A stretch of DNA of 64,000 nucleotides from Allorhizobium paknamense (GTDB taxonomy: Bacteria; Pseudomonadota; Alphaproteobacteria; Rhizobiales; Rhizobiaceae), in contig NZ_JAUSWH010000006.1 in the NCBI RefSeq assembly GCF_030815125.1, positions 176,671 to 240,670 of the forward strand. The letters are read 5' to 3'. Position 1 is the first letter of the stretch. Every line of letters begins with the position of its first letter. The position numbers and the translations under genes are program-made. Below, one piece after another: positions 34,982 through 45,679 of this stretch. Under the pieces are notes generated by a model. It was not told the origin of the DNA, ran no database searches, and saw nothing but the letters and a program-made list of their open reading frames with translations.

Positions 34982-36148
34982 ATGGCTGGCAAACGCATCT
35001 ACCTTGACTGGAATGCGACCGCACCCCTCTTGAATGAGGCGCGGGAAGCCATGCTGGCGGCCTTGGCTATGCCGGGCAATCCCTCTTCCGTGCATTCCGA
35101 AGGGCGCGCGGCCCGGGCGCTGGTGGAAAAGGCCAGGCGGCAGGTGGCAAGCCTTGTGGGGGCGGAAACCCAGCATGTGGTGTTTACCTCCACCGCCACG
35201 GAAGCGGCCAATCTGGCGCTTTCGCCGCGGTACCGGATGGGACGTTCTCCTCTGTCTCTGACGCGTCTTTACGTCTCGGCCATCGAGCATCCCGCCGTGC
35301 GGCTGGGCGGACGTTTTGCGGCAGAAGCGATTACGGAAATTGCGGTGACGCCGCAAGGACAGGTTGATCTTGCCGCCCTTGAAGCGCTGCTGGCGGCTCA
35401 TCCGGCAGATGCCGGTCTGCCGCTGGTGGCTGTAATGCTTGCCAATAATGAAACCGGCATCGTGCAGCCGATCGCGGAGATCGCCCGGCTGGTGCATGGC
35501 AAGGGCGGATTGCTGGTGGTGGATGCCGTTCAGGCTGCAGGCCGCATTCCGGTGAATATTGCGGCGCTGGATGCGGATTTCCTGATGATTTCCGCCCACA
35601 AGCTCGGCGGCCCGAAGGGCGCTGGCGCGCTGATCGCCCGTGGCGAAACGCTGATGCCGGAACCATTGATCCGGGGTGGCGGCCAGGAAAAGGGCCATCG
35701 CGGCGGCACGGAGAACCTGGCCGGGATCGCCGGCTTTGGAGCAGCGTGCGAAATTGCGGAAAAACAATTGATAGAACGCAATTTTCGCATTGCCGCCTTG
35801 CGCGAAAAGCTGGAAGAAGGCATGCGAAAGGCCGCGCCGGATGTGATCATCCACGGTGCTGAGGTGGACAGAATTGCCAATACGACGTTTTTCAGCCTGC
35901 CGGGGCTGAAGGCGGAAACGGGACAGATCGCCTTCGATCTGGAAGGTGTTGCGCTCTCTGCGGGTGCGGCCTGCTCTTCCGGCAAGGTGGGGCAAAGCCA
36001 TGTATTGACCGCCATGGGGCGAGATGCGGCTTTGGGTGGCTTACGGCTTTCGCTGGGGCCGGAAACGACGGAAGAAGATATTGACCATGCCCTTGCGGCC
36101 TTTGCGCGGATTGCCGCGCGTCGGCGTGTAACGGGGCATGCGGCATGA
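34982..36148 (+). CDS. sufS2: Cysteine desulfurase (NifS/IscS type), first suf gene
   Basis: A 388-residue PLP enzyme with the Schiff-base Lys in S-A-H-K-L-G-G-P-K-G and the catalytic Cys in A-A-C-S-S-G-K. The extended Cys loop makes it a class I (IscS/NifS) enzyme, unlike the SufS-type at 39902. It liberates sulfur from cysteine for Fe-S clusters. Its position at the head of sufBCDS-T-A matches the sufS2BCDS1XA order described in Agrobacterium. sufB starts 166 bases downstream. Confidence 0.88.
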   Translation: MAGKRIYLDWNATAPLLNEAREAMLAALAMPGNPSSVHSEGRAARALVEKARRQVASLVGAETQHVVFTSTATEAANLALSPRYRMGRSPLSLTRLYVSAIEHPAVRLGGRFAAEAITEIAVTPQGQVDLAALEALLAAHPADAGLPLVAVMLANNETGIVQPIAEIARLVHGKGGLLVVDAVQAAGRIPVNIAALDADFLMISAHKLGGPKGAGALIARGETLMPEPLIRGGGQEKGHRGGTENLAGIAGFGAACEIAEKQLIERNFRIAALREKLEEGMRKAAPDVIIHGAEVDRIANTTFFSLPGLKAETGQIAFDLEGVALSAGAACSSGKVGQSHVLTAMGRDAALGGLRLSLGPETTEEDIDHALAAFARIAARRRVTGHAA

Positions 36149-36314
36149 GAAATGGGTAGAAACCCCAGATAAACTTTGGGGAGAGGGTGAATTTTTCGCA
36201 CTCCGTTCCTAGATAAGGGGCATTCCCCTAGACAGTATCGCATGGCTGGCCAGACCGGCGATGCGGAGTTTACAAGCTGCCGGACCTTGGACCCGGCAAG
36301 ATTGGAGAACGAGA

Positions 36315-37784
<1,470 letters not shown>

Positions 37785-37852
37785 TCAGGCCGACTTCACC
37801 GTTTCATTTTTGCGCTGCGGCGCCGACCCATTTCGTCCGAAAGGATTGTCAC

Positions 37853-38608
37853 ATGCTTGAAATCAAGAACTTGCACGCCCGGATCGCTGAAGACGGCACC
37901 GAGATCATTCGTGGCCTGAACCTTACCGTCAAGGCCGGAGAAGTGGCTGCCATCATGGGCCCGAACGGCTCCGGCAAATCCACGCTGTCCTACATTCTCT
38001 CCGGTCGCGAAGACTATGAAGTCACCGAAGGGGAAATCCTCTTCAACGGCGAGAACATTCTGGAGCTGGACCCGGCGGAGCGCGCCGCAAAGGGCGTGTT
38101 CCTGGCCTTCCAGTATCCGGTCGAGATCCCGGGCGTTGCCACCATGCAGTTCCTGAAGGTGGCCATGAACGAGCAGCGCAAGGCGCGTGGCGAAGAGGAG
38201 CTTTCGACGCCGGACTTCATGCGCCGCGTCAAGGAAGCGGCAGGCGAGTTGAAGATCAACCCGGATATGCTGAAGCGCCCGTTGAATGTCGGCTTCTCCG
38301 GCGGTGAGAAGAAGCGTGCGGAAATCCTGCAGATGGCGCTGCTGGAGCCGAAGCTCTGCATTCTCGACGAGACCGATTCCGGCCTGGATATCGACGCGCT
38401 GAAGATCGTCGCCGATGGCGTCAACGCCTTGAAGCGTCCGGATCGCGCCACCATCGTCATCACCCACTATCAGCGCCTTCTGGATTACATCGTGCCGGAT
38501 ACGGTTCACGTTCTCTACAAGGGCCAGATCGTCAAGACCGGCGACAAGAACCTTGCGCTGGAACTGGAAGCCAATGGCTATGCCGACATTACCGGCCAGG
38601 CGGCCTGA
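37853..38608 (+). CDS. sufC: SufC ATPase
   Basis: A 251-residue ABC-type ATPase with Walker A G-P-N-G-S-G-K-S-T, signature F-S-G-G-E-K-K-R, Walker B C-I-L-D-E-T-D-S-G-L-D and the switch His in V-I-T-H-Y. AAGGA lies five bases before the ATG. It drives conformational change in the SufBC2D scaffold; it is cytoplasmic, not a transporter component. Confidence 0.95.
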   Translation: MLEIKNLHARIAEDGTEIIRGLNLTVKAGEVAAIMGPNGSGKSTLSYILSGREDYEVTEGEILFNGENILELDPAERAAKGVFLAFQYPVEIPGVATMQFLKVAMNEQRKARGEEELSTPDFMRRVKEAAGELKINPDMLKRPLNVGFSGGEKKRAEILQMALLEPKLCILDETDSGLDIDALKIVADGVNALKRPDRATIVITHYQRLLDYIVPDTVHVLYKGQIVKTGDKNLALELEANGYADITGQAA

Positions 38609-38634
38609 GTGCGGCAGGGACAAGGAGCTTTGAC

Positions 38635-39909
38635 ATGAACATGCAAGCGGCCAATCGGTCCACTGCGGCCGAGACGCAGCTCGTAGAGGCCTATGGTGCC
38701 CAGCTCGGCGAATTGCCGGGCGATGGCGCTGTCCTCGGCGCGCGCGACATTTTGTTCGATGACCTGAAAAAGGGCGGCCTGCCCTCCAGGCGCATCGAAA
38801 GCTGGCACTATACCGACCTCAAGACGCTGCTGCGCGCCATTCCGGATGCGCTTCCCGCCAAGGATGCCAAGGGCGGCGCGCCGCTGGTGGAAGGCTCCAA
38901 GGTGGTGGAACTGCGTCAGGGCAAGTCCATCGACATGCATGCGCCGGAAGGTGTGACGATCACCCGTTACCAGCAGAGCCTGCTGGAGGGAACTGCTGCT
39001 GCCGGTCTGGTGGCGCGGGGCGATGACGATGCCATTGGCCGGTTGAACGGCAGCTTCGTGCGGGATGGTTATTCTCTTGCCGTGGCCGACGAGGCCGAGG
39101 TGGAGCAGATCATCGAAATCCAGGCCGTGCAGGCGGGCGGGCAATCGCATATCCGTATTCCGGCATCGTTCGGTGCTGGTTCGAAGGCCACGGTGATCGA
39201 GCGGCACTTCAACACCTCGGAAGCCGAAGGGCTGGTGTCTTCCGTCAGCGATCTGGTGCTGGGCGATGGCGCGGAGGTTCTCTGGATCATCGTGCAGCAG
39301 CAGGGCAAGGGCGATACGCATCTGGCCCAGTGCAAGGCCAGCCTTGGTGCCAATTCCCGGCTCAAGCTGTTCATCATCAATGCCGGCGGCAAGCTTGTCC
39401 GTCAGGAAGTGCATGTGGCGACGGCGGGCGAGGGCGCGGACTTCACGCTGCGCGGCGTCAATCTCCTGGGTGGCGAAAGCCATACGGATGTAACCATGAC
39501 GCTCGGTCATGACGTGCCGAACACCACCTCTACGGAAATCATCCGCAACGTGGTGTTCGACAAGGCGCGCGGCGTTTTTCAGGGGCAGATCCGGGTGGCG
39601 CCCGATGCGCAGAAAACCGATGCCCGTATGGCTTGCAACACGCTGCTGATGTCGGACGACGCCGAGTTTTCGGTGAAGCCGGAGCTTGAAATCTTTGCCG
39701 ACGACGTGCAATGCGCCCATGGTGCGACGGTTGCCGACATTCTGAAAACTCATCTCTACTACCTCATGTCGCGCGGCATTCCGGAAAAGAAGGCGCGCGG
39801 CCTTCTGATCAACGCCTTCGTGGCCGAGATCGTCGAGGAACTGGAAGACGAGGCGCTGGTTGAGGCCCTGGAAGGGGTCATTTCCAACTGGCTGGAGCAT
39901 CATGGCTGA
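38635..39909 (+). CDS. sufD: SufD scaffold protein
   Basis: A 424-residue paralogue of SufB with the W-H-Y-T-D-L segment near residue 56 and the C-terminal conserved C-A-H-G-A-T-V region with the His expected to bind iron. It forms the SufBC2D complex. AAGGAG lies before the ATG. Its last eight bases overlap the start of sufS, so the two are translationally coupled. Confidence 0.94.
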   Translation: MNMQAANRSTAAETQLVEAYGAQLGELPGDGAVLGARDILFDDLKKGGLPSRRIESWHYTDLKTLLRAIPDALPAKDAKGGAPLVEGSKVVELRQGKSIDMHAPEGVTITRYQQSLLEGTAAAGLVARGDDDAIGRLNGSFVRDGYSLAVADEAEVEQIIEIQAVQAGGQSHIRIPASFGAGSKATVIERHFNTSEAEGLVSSVSDLVLGDGAEVLWIIVQQQGKGDTHLAQCKASLGANSRLKLFIINAGGKLVRQEVHVATAGEGADFTLRGVNLLGGESHTDVTMTLGHDVPNTTSTEIIRNVVFDKARGVFQGQIRVAPDAQKTDARMACNTLLMSDDAEFSVKPELEIFADDVQCAHGATVADILKTHLYYLMSRGIPEKKARGLLINAFVAEIVEELEDEALVEALEGVISNWLEHHG

Positions 39910-41149
39910 TCAGGCAAAGCGGATGGGCGGATATGATGTCGAAGCGGTGCGGCGGGATTTTCCGATCCTGTCGCGCACCGTTCATGGCAACAAGCCGTTG
40001 GTCTATCTCGACAACGGCGCATCCGCTCAAAAGCCGCAGGTGGTGATCGATGCGGTGACTCATGCCTATTCGCATGAATATGCCAATGTGCATCGCGGCC
40101 TGCATTTTCTCTCCAATGCCGCCACGGACGCCTATGAGGCAGCCCGCGAAAAGGTGCGGTGTTTTCTCAATGCACCCTCGGTGGATGAGGTGGTGTTTAC
40201 CAAGTCATCCACCGAGGCCATCAATACGGTGGCCTATGGCTATGGCATGAAGGAGATCGGCGAGGGCGACGAGATCGTTCTCACCATCATGGAGCATCAC
40301 TCCAACATTGTGCCCTGGCATTTCATCCGGGAGCGCAAGGGCGCAAAGCTCGTCTGGGTGCCGGTGGACGATGACGGTGCTTTTCACCTCGAAGAGTTTG
40401 AAAAGCGGTTGACCGAGCGCACCAAGCTGATCGCCATCACCCATATGTCCAATGCCCTGGGCACTGTGGTCCCGGTCAAGGACGTGTGCCGCATTGCGCG
40501 TGAGCGTGGCATTCCGGTTCTGGTCGATGGCAGCCAGGGCGCGGTGCATATGCCTGTCGATGTGCAGGATATCGGTTGCGACTGGTATGTGATGACCGGG
40601 CACAAGCTTTATGGTCCTTCAGGCATTGGCGTACTCTATGGTCGCATGGACCGGCTGCGCGAAATGCAGCCCTTCATGGGCGGTGGCGAGATGATCGTCG
40701 ACGTCACCGAGGATATGGTGACCTATAACGAGCCGCCGCATCGCTTCGAAGCCGGTACGCCGCCGATCGTTCAGGCGATTGGTCTGGGTTATGCGCTGGA
40801 TTACATGGAGACGCTGGGCCGGGAGGCCATTGCAGCCCATGAGGCGGATCTGGCGTCTTACGCCCGTGAGCGGTTGAGCGCGATCAATTCGCTGCGGATC
40901 ATTGGCGATGCGCCGGGCAAGGGAGCCATTTTCTCCTTCGAGCTCAAGGGCATCCATGCTCATGACGTTTCCATGGTCATTGACCGCCGCGGTGTGGCCG
41001 TGCGGGCCGGAACCCATTGCGCCCAGCCGCTGTTGAACCGTTTTGGCGTGACATCCACTTGCCGCGCCTCGTTTGCACTTTACAATACGCGGGAAGAAGT
41101 GGACGCGCTGGCCGAGGCGCTTGCCTATGCCAGGGACTTCTTCGCCTGA
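39902..41149 (+). CDS. sufS: SufS-type cysteine desulfurase
   Basis: Start at 39902 (M-A-D-Q-A-K-R-M), overlapping the sufD stop by eight bases; the frame from 39860 is rejected. The 415 residues carry the PLP Lys in T-G-H-K-L-Y-G-P-S-G and the short catalytic Cys loop R-A-G-T-H-C-A-Q-P of class II desulfurases. It mobilises sulfur for SufB. Having this enzyme plus the IscS-type at the operon head gives two desulfurases in one operon. Confidence 0.94.
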   Translation: MADQAKRMGGYDVEAVRRDFPILSRTVHGNKPLVYLDNGASAQKPQVVIDAVTHAYSHEYANVHRGLHFLSNAATDAYEAAREKVRCFLNAPSVDEVVFTKSSTEAINTVAYGYGMKEIGEGDEIVLTIMEHHSNIVPWHFIRERKGAKLVWVPVDDDGAFHLEEFEKRLTERTKLIAITHMSNALGTVVPVKDVCRIARERGIPVLVDGSQGAVHMPVDVQDIGCDWYVMTGHKLYGPSGIGVLYGRMDRLREMQPFMGGGEMIVDVTEDMVTYNEPPHRFEAGTPPIVQAIGLGYALDYMETLGREAIAAHEADLASYARERLSAINSLRIIGDAPGKGAIFSFELKGIHAHDVSMVIDRRGVAVRAGTHCAQPLLNRFGVTSTCRASFALYNTREEVDALAEALAYARDFFA

Positions 41150-41158
41150 GGAAAGATC

Positions 41159-41539
41159 ATGAGCGTGAGTGAAAACGAACAGAAGCCGGATGTCCGCGAA
41201 GGCATCGTGCAGTCCAGCATTCCGCAGGAGGAACTGGCGCGTTTGTCCGATGATATCGTGGCGGCTCTGAAGACCGTTTACGACCCGGAAATTCCGGCGG
41301 ATATCTTCGAACTGGGGCTGATCTACAAGATCGACATCGAAGACGACCGCATGGTCAAAATCGTCATGACTCTGACCGCGCCGGGCTGCCCGGTGGCCGG
41401 GGAAATGCCGAGCTGGGTGCAGAACGCCGTTGGCGCGGTCGAAGGTGTCTCCGGCGTGGATGTAGAGCTGACCTTCGATCCGCCGTGGACGCCGGACCGG
41501 ATGTCTGAAGAAGCACAGGTGGCTGTCGGCTGGTATTGA
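41159..41539 (+). CDS. sufT: SufT-like Fe-S assembly protein (DUF59/MIP18 family)
   Basis: A 126-residue protein with the MIP18 signature: T-V-Y-D-P-E-I-P near residue 38, I-F-E-L-G-L-I-Y, and M-T-L-T-A-P-G-C-P. It has no N-terminal extension beyond a charged ~25-residue arm. SufT helps mature Fe-S proteins under iron limitation in other bacteria. It starts nine bases after sufS, with GAGGAAAG upstream. It corresponds to 'sufX' in Agrobacterium naming. Confidence 0.88.
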   Translation: MSVSENEQKPDVREGIVQSSIPQEELARLSDDIVAALKTVYDPEIPADIFELGLIYKIDIEDDRMVKIVMTLTAPGCPVAGEMPSWVQNAVGAVEGVSGVDVELTFDPPWTPDRMSEEAQVAVGWY

Positions 41540-41628
41540 CAGTTGCTGCTTGTCCTGAGCCTTGCTGAGAATTACATTTCCTGAACGAAGCGCCGGACCT
41601 TGAACCCGGTTGCGAGAAGGAGACTGAC

Positions 41629-42015
41629 ATGGGCTTCGCTGTGATGACCATGACCGACGTGGCTGCAAACCGCGTCAAGGAAATTGTCGAGGGTTCGAAC
41701 TCTGATGCCAAGGGCATTCGGGTGGGCGTGAAAAAGGGCGGTTGCGCCGGGATGGAATATACCATCGATCTCGTAACGGAACCCAACCCGAAGGATGATC
41801 ATATCGAGCGGGATGGTGCGCATGTCTGGATCGATCCGGCAGCCATTCTCTATCTGCTCGGCACCGAAATCGATTTCGAAACCACGACCCTGCGCTCCGG
41901 CTTTACCTTCCGCAACCCGAACCAGACCTCGGCCTGCGGCTGTGGCGAATCTGTGGAATTGAAGGCAGCCGATCTGGCCGAACTGGCCAAGGCGAAGGAA
42001 GCCGCCACCGCCTGA
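41629..42015 (+). CDS. sufA: A-type Fe-S carrier SufA
   Basis: A 128-residue A-type carrier with the three cluster Cys: one in K-K-G-G-C-A-G-M near residue 39 and two in S-A-C-G-C-G-E-S. GAAGGAG precedes the ATG. It receives clusters from SufBC2D and delivers them to apoproteins. It is the last gene of the suf operon; the next gene is convergent, 12 bases away. Confidence 0.94.
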   Translation: MGFAVMTMTDVAANRVKEIVEGSNSDAKGIRVGVKKGGCAGMEYTIDLVTEPNPKDDHIERDGAHVWIDPAAILYLLGTEIDFETTTLRSGFTFRNPNQTSACGCGESVELKAADLAELAKAKEAATA

Positions 42016-42027
42016 TGGCAGCGATCA

Positions 42028-42351
42028 TTATCGCCGACCGTGCCTCTGTTTGATCCTGCGAACGCTGCTGACCTGTGCCTTCAAGGCATTCAAGGCGTGG
42101 GTCTCGTCTTCGGAAAGCTTCTCCAGAGGGACATGGCGGATGAGCACTTCAAGCGCCTCGCTGATCCGGCCGATCTGCCGGCCATAACTTCCCACTTCAT
42201 CGAGAACATCCTGCTCGGTTTCCGGTGACGGGGTCGAGCCGAGGGAGATATTGATCAGGCCGACCTGCTGCACCCCTTGCTGAACATAGGTCCAGGGATT
42301 GATTGCCTGCCAGAGCTTTTGCGGCGCGAGGCCCAGAGTGAATGATTTCAT
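42028..42351 (-). CDS. Hypothetical protein, 107 residues
   Basis: A small soluble protein with no signal peptide. The N-terminal half has hydrophobic patches (Q-K-L-W-Q-A-I-N-P-W, V-G-L-I-N-I-S-L-G), and the C-terminal half is a charged amphipathic helix. It resembles phasin-like helical proteins only superficially, and no family is recognised. It is convergent with sufA. Codon use looks normal for the backbone, so I accept it as real. Confidence 0.55.
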   Translation of the reverse strand: MKSFTLGLAPQKLWQAINPWTYVQQGVQQVGLINISLGSTPSPETEQDVLDEVGSYGRQIGRISEALEVLIRHVPLEKLSEDETHALNALKAQVSSVRRIKQRHGRR

Positions 42352-42438
42352 GATGATTGCCCCCGTTCTGTTTCTGCCAGTATAGGGACAATCTCTCGTT
42401 GTGCTATCGTCTCGACGGGTAAGACCGGAAAAGGTCAG

Positions 42439-42539
42439 CTACAGCGCCGTGCGCCATATATGGCGTACGGCGCTGTAGCGCTTTATATCCGCTGCATAAT
42501 TTTAGCCTTAAATCGATTCCGAGTTAAGGAATTATGCAG
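42439..42539. repeat. Two-palindrome intergenic element (second family)
   Basis: A 40-bp palindrome at 42439-42478 (CTACAGCGCCGT... to ...ACGGCGCTGTAG, one mismatch per arm) is followed by an imperfect one at 42492-42539 (CTGCATAATT...CCTTAA with TTAAGG...AATTATGCAG). Layout is like the 30036 element, but the sequence is different. Its right arm supplies the TAA stop of the MFS gene at 42532. It is probably another rhizobial mosaic element. Confidence 0.75.
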
Positions 42540-43854
42540 TATCGCGATCGATATGCGAGGTCTGGCGGGTATCCGGCATGATGGCGTAGATGACCAGAGA
42601 AATGGCAATGCAGCCGGATACATACCAGTAGAACCAGCTTTCATGCCCCGCCTGCTTGAACCAGAGCGCCACATATTCCGCCGTGCCGCCGAAGATGGAC
42701 ACGGTAAGCGCATAGGGCAGGCCAACGCCGAGCGCCCTTATGGTGGTGGGGAAAAGTTCGGCTTTCACCACGGCATTGATGGCCGTATAGCCTGAAACGA
42801 TGGCGAGCGCGAGAATGATGATGATCACCGCTTCCAGGGCCGAACCGGCATGGCTGAGTGTCGTCAGCAGGGGCACGGTGCAGAGCGTGCCGAGAACGCC
42901 GAAGGTGAGCAGCACCGGACGTCGGCCAACCTTGTCGGAAATCGCACCCACCACGGGCTGCAGGCACATATAGACAAACAGAGCGCCAGCGGAGACGAGG
43001 GTGGAATCGGTCTTGGTCAGGCCCACCGTGTTTACCAGGAATTTCTGCATATAGGTGGTGTAGGTATAGAAGGCGACCGTGCCGCCCAGAGTGAGGCCGA
43101 TAACGATGGCGACTTCCTTCGGATAGTTCATCAACTCCCGAAGCGGGCTGATTTTTTGCCCGGCGGCCTTGCGGGTGAATTGCTCGGTTTCCGCCATGCC
43201 GCGACGCAGGTAGAGGGCAATGATGGCCAGGCCCGCACCGATCACGAAGGGGATGCGCCAACCCCAGGCTTCCAGTTCCTGCGGTGTCAGCAGCACCTGT
43301 TGCAGCAGAAGCAGCACGAGAATGGCCGAAAGCTGGCCCATGATCAGCGTGACATATTGAAAGCTGGAATAAAAACCGCGCCGTTCTCTCGTCGCCATTT
43401 CAGAGAGATAGGTGGCGCTGGTGCCGTATTCACCGCCCAGGCTCAAGCCCTGCAGCATGCGGGCGACCATGAGGATGACGGGTGCCGCATAGCCGATCGT
43501 CGCAAAGCCCGGCGTGACCGCAACCATCAGCGATCCAAAGCACATGAGAAGCACGGAGAGCGTCAGCGCCTCCTTGCGGCCGCGCCGGTCGGCATAGGCG
43601 CCAAAGAACCAGCCGCCGATAGGCCGCATGATGAAACCGACGGCAAAAATGCCTGCGGCATTCAGAAGCTGGGCCGTGGGGTCGGAATTGGGAAAAAAGC
43701 TCTGCGCGAAATAAAGGGAAAAAGCCGAATACACATAGAAATCATAATACTCGACGAGATTGCCGATGGAGCCGCTGAAGATCGATTTCAGCCGCCGTCC
43801 CATGTCGGCATAGTCCTCGCCATCCTGCTTTTGAAGCTGTTGGCCGTGGGTCAT
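42532..43854 (-). CDS. MFS transporter, alpha-ketoglutarate permease-like
   Basis: A 440-residue permease of the metabolite:H+ symporter family with 12 predicted spans. N-terminal G-N-L-V-E-Y-Y-D-F-Y-V-Y, the first-loop R-P-I-G-G-W-F-F-G and D-R-R-G-R-K, and R-M-L-Q-G-L-S-L-G-G-E-Y-G are typical of KgtP and related dicarboxylate or shikimate carriers. GGGAGGT precedes the ATG. The last codons and stop fall in the right arm of the palindromic element. It is divergent from an Lrp-type regulator that may control it. Confidence 0.85.
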   Translation of the reverse strand: MTHGQQLQKQDGEDYADMGRRLKSIFSGSIGNLVEYYDFYVYSAFSLYFAQSFFPNSDPTAQLLNAAGIFAVGFIMRPIGGWFFGAYADRRGRKEALTLSVLLMCFGSLMVAVTPGFATIGYAAPVILMVARMLQGLSLGGEYGTSATYLSEMATRERRGFYSSFQYVTLIMGQLSAILVLLLLQQVLLTPQELEAWGWRIPFVIGAGLAIIALYLRRGMAETEQFTRKAAGQKISPLRELMNYPKEVAIVIGLTLGGTVAFYTYTTYMQKFLVNTVGLTKTDSTLVSAGALFVYMCLQPVVGAISDKVGRRPVLLTFGVLGTLCTVPLLTTLSHAGSALEAVIIIILALAIVSGYTAINAVVKAELFPTTIRALGVGLPYALTVSIFGGTAEYVALWFKQAGHESWFYWYVSGCIAISLVIYAIMPDTRQTSHIDRDTA

Positions 43855-44016
43855 GTTACCTCCCCTGGAAATACAATCCTGAATTTCACTGCAAATGCTC
43901 CAAAGAACAAGAAAATTTTCGCCCAGGCGCTTTTTTTCCCCCTTATTTTGCGGTATGCGAGGGAAAACATCGCAAAAAACATTGAAAATCGATAGAGAGG
44001 CCGGAAAGGTTCCAAG

Positions 44017-44469
44017 TTGGATCAGATAGATCGTAAAATTCTGGACCTTCTGGTCGATGATTCGCGTCGCTCGCTTGCTGAGATCGGCGAGGGGGTGGGG
44101 CTGTCACCCTCCTCGGTCAATGACCGGATTCGCCGTCTGACCCAGCAAGGCGTCGTGAAGCGCTTCACGGTAGAGGTGGATCACGCCAAAATCGGCCTGC
44201 CGATCACCGCCTTCGTCTTCGTGCAATTGCATACGGAAGCCTCGGAGGAGGCCTTTCGTGCCTTCGCGGCATCCCATGCTGCGGTGGAGGAATGCCACCA
44301 CCTGACGGGGGGCTGGTCCTATCTCTTGAAGCTGCGGCTCAGGGATCTTCAGGATATTGAAACCTTCCTCGCGGAAACCAAGAGCCGTCGCTTCCTTGCC
44401 CGGAGCGAAACCATGATTTCGCTGTCCGCCGTGGCGGAAAAGACCTGCACCGGAACGGAGACCGCATGA
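44017..44469 (+). CDS. Lrp/AsnC-family transcriptional regulator
   Basis: TTG start at 44017 with GGAAAGG seven bases upstream; no in-frame ATG is better. The 150 residues have an N-terminal helix-turn-helix (S-L-A-E-I-G-E-G-V-G-L-S-P-S-S-V) and a C-terminal RAM ligand-binding domain (G-G-W-S-Y-L-L-K-L). It overlaps the LysE-type exporter by four bases, so it probably controls that exporter in response to an amino acid. It is divergent from the MFS permease. Confidence 0.88.
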   Translation: MDQIDRKILDLLVDDSRRSLAEIGEGVGLSPSSVNDRIRRLTQQGVVKRFTVEVDHAKIGLPITAFVFVQLHTEASEEAFRAFAASHAAVEECHHLTGGWSYLLKLRLRDLQDIETFLAETKSRRFLARSETMISLSAVAEKTCTGTETA

Positions 44470-45089
44470 TCCTGCTTCTGCTCGTCAAGGGTTTTCTGCT
44501 CGGCTTTGCGGTTGCCGCGCCGATTGGTCCCATTGGCACGCTCTGCATCAACCGCACCATGGAGCGCGGCTTCTGGTACGGGGTGTCCGCCGGTCTGGGG
44601 GCCGCGATCGGTGACATGATTTTTGCGGTCATTGCCGCCGCAGGCTTTGCCGCCACGCAGCACGTGCTGGAAACGATCTCCCTGCCGCTGAAGATTATCG
44701 GTGGCCTGCTCATTCTCATCATGGGCATCCGCATCTTTCAGGCACGGCCCGCCGTTGCCGCCGCCAAGGTGGAGGCTGCGGATCTGGTGAAGACCACGAT
44801 TTCCACATTTCTGCTGACCATCACCAATCCAGCCACGATCTTCGGCTTTGCCGTGCTGTTTGCCGGGGCAGGGCTGGCCGATACGAAAGGCGTCAGCCCG
44901 TTCTTTCTGGTAGCGGGGGTGTTTCTGGGCTCACTGGCCTGGTGGTGCATTCTGTGCGGCACGGTAAACTGGCTGCATAGACGGTTGCCGGATCATTTTA
45001 CCGTCTGGGTCAGCCGCGCGTCCGCCGTTTTCCTCATCGGGTTCGGCGTGGTCACGCTATCGCTTGCAGCGCGGCAGTATTGGGCTTGA
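44466..45089 (+). CDS. LysE/RhtB-family amino-acid exporter
   Basis: A 207-residue integral membrane protein with about six spans and the family signature G-F-A-V-A-A-P-I-G-P-I-G near residue 13 followed by N-R-T-M-E-R-G. LysE-type proteins export amino acids. Its ATG overlaps the stop of the Lrp gene, a common regulator-exporter arrangement. The substrate is unknown. Confidence 0.88.
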   Translation: MILLLLVKGFLLGFAVAAPIGPIGTLCINRTMERGFWYGVSAGLGAAIGDMIFAVIAAAGFAATQHVLETISLPLKIIGGLLILIMGIRIFQARPAVAAAKVEAADLVKTTISTFLLTITNPATIFGFAVLFAGAGLADTKGVSPFFLVAGVFLGSLAWWCILCGTVNWLHRRLPDHFTVWVSRASAVFLIGFGVVTLSLAARQYWA

Positions 45090-45125
45090 ACCCGATATGG
45101 GACGACCATCGTTCTGTAGACGGAG

Positions 45126-45455
45126 TCAGTCGTCCTTCTTCATGGTCATCAGCACGTCCCAAAGATCGGCACCTGCCTCGAACACCTTGGCATTGGCCTT
45201 GAAGCTGTTTTCGCTGGAGATGAGATCGACCATTTCATCGAGGGGATCGACAGTGGAGCTATCCGGCGTGGCAGGCTCTTCCTGAGACTGGACTGTCTTC
45301 GCTTTCACGCCGGAGGCAGTGGAGGACAGCTCGGTGCGCAGGCGCTTGTAGCCGGGCGTATCCATATTGGCGATGTTCTGCGCCGCGTTGTTGACCCGGG
45401 TCTGCTGCGCCAGCATGCCGGATGTCGCGGTGTTCATGATCGCGGAAATGCTCAT
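45126..45455 (-). CDS. Orphan short flagellar-rod-type protein
   Basis: A 109-residue protein (start M-S-I-S-A-I-M at 45455; ATGs at 45470 and 45473 are alternatives). The N-terminus S-G-M-L-A-Q-Q-T-R and N-I-A-N-M-D-T-P-G-Y-K matches the conserved N-terminal helix of rod and hook proteins such as FlgB/FlgC/FlgG. The C-terminus E-N-S-F-K-A-N-A-K-V-F-E-A-G matches their C-terminal helix. The middle domain is missing, and no other flagellar gene is near. It could be a minimal rod-like protein or a decayed copy. Confidence 0.7.
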   Translation of the reverse strand: MSISAIMNTATSGMLAQQTRVNNAAQNIANMDTPGYKRLRTELSSTASGVKAKTVQSQEEPATPDSSTVDPLDEMVDLISSENSFKANAKVFEAGADLWDVLMTMKKDD

Positions 45456-45587
45456 TTGGGCCGTCCCCATCATCCTCTGTGAGGCAATACTTATAGAGGA
45501 CGGCGGAGGCTTGCGCTGAAGAGCTTCAACTCATGCTTTACGAGGCGTGAAGGACTGCATGCGCCACCATCGCAGTTGATGGCGGCG

Positions 45588-45666
45588 CTAGTGGAATGAA
45601 TTTGACATTTGATACCCATTTGCGGTGATCTCGAGGATCAAATGTCAAATTCGAAAATTCCACTAG
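45588..45666. repeat. CTAGTGG-bounded palindrome, unit 1
   Basis: A 79-bp inverted repeat with outer CTAGTGGAAT/ATTCCACTAG and inner ATTTGACATTTGAT/ATCAAATGTCAAAT, plus a 22-base loop containing CTCGAG. It lies in the 316-base gap between the orphan rod-like gene and oxdC. Confidence 0.85.
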
Positions 45667-45679
45667 AATCATAAGGTTG

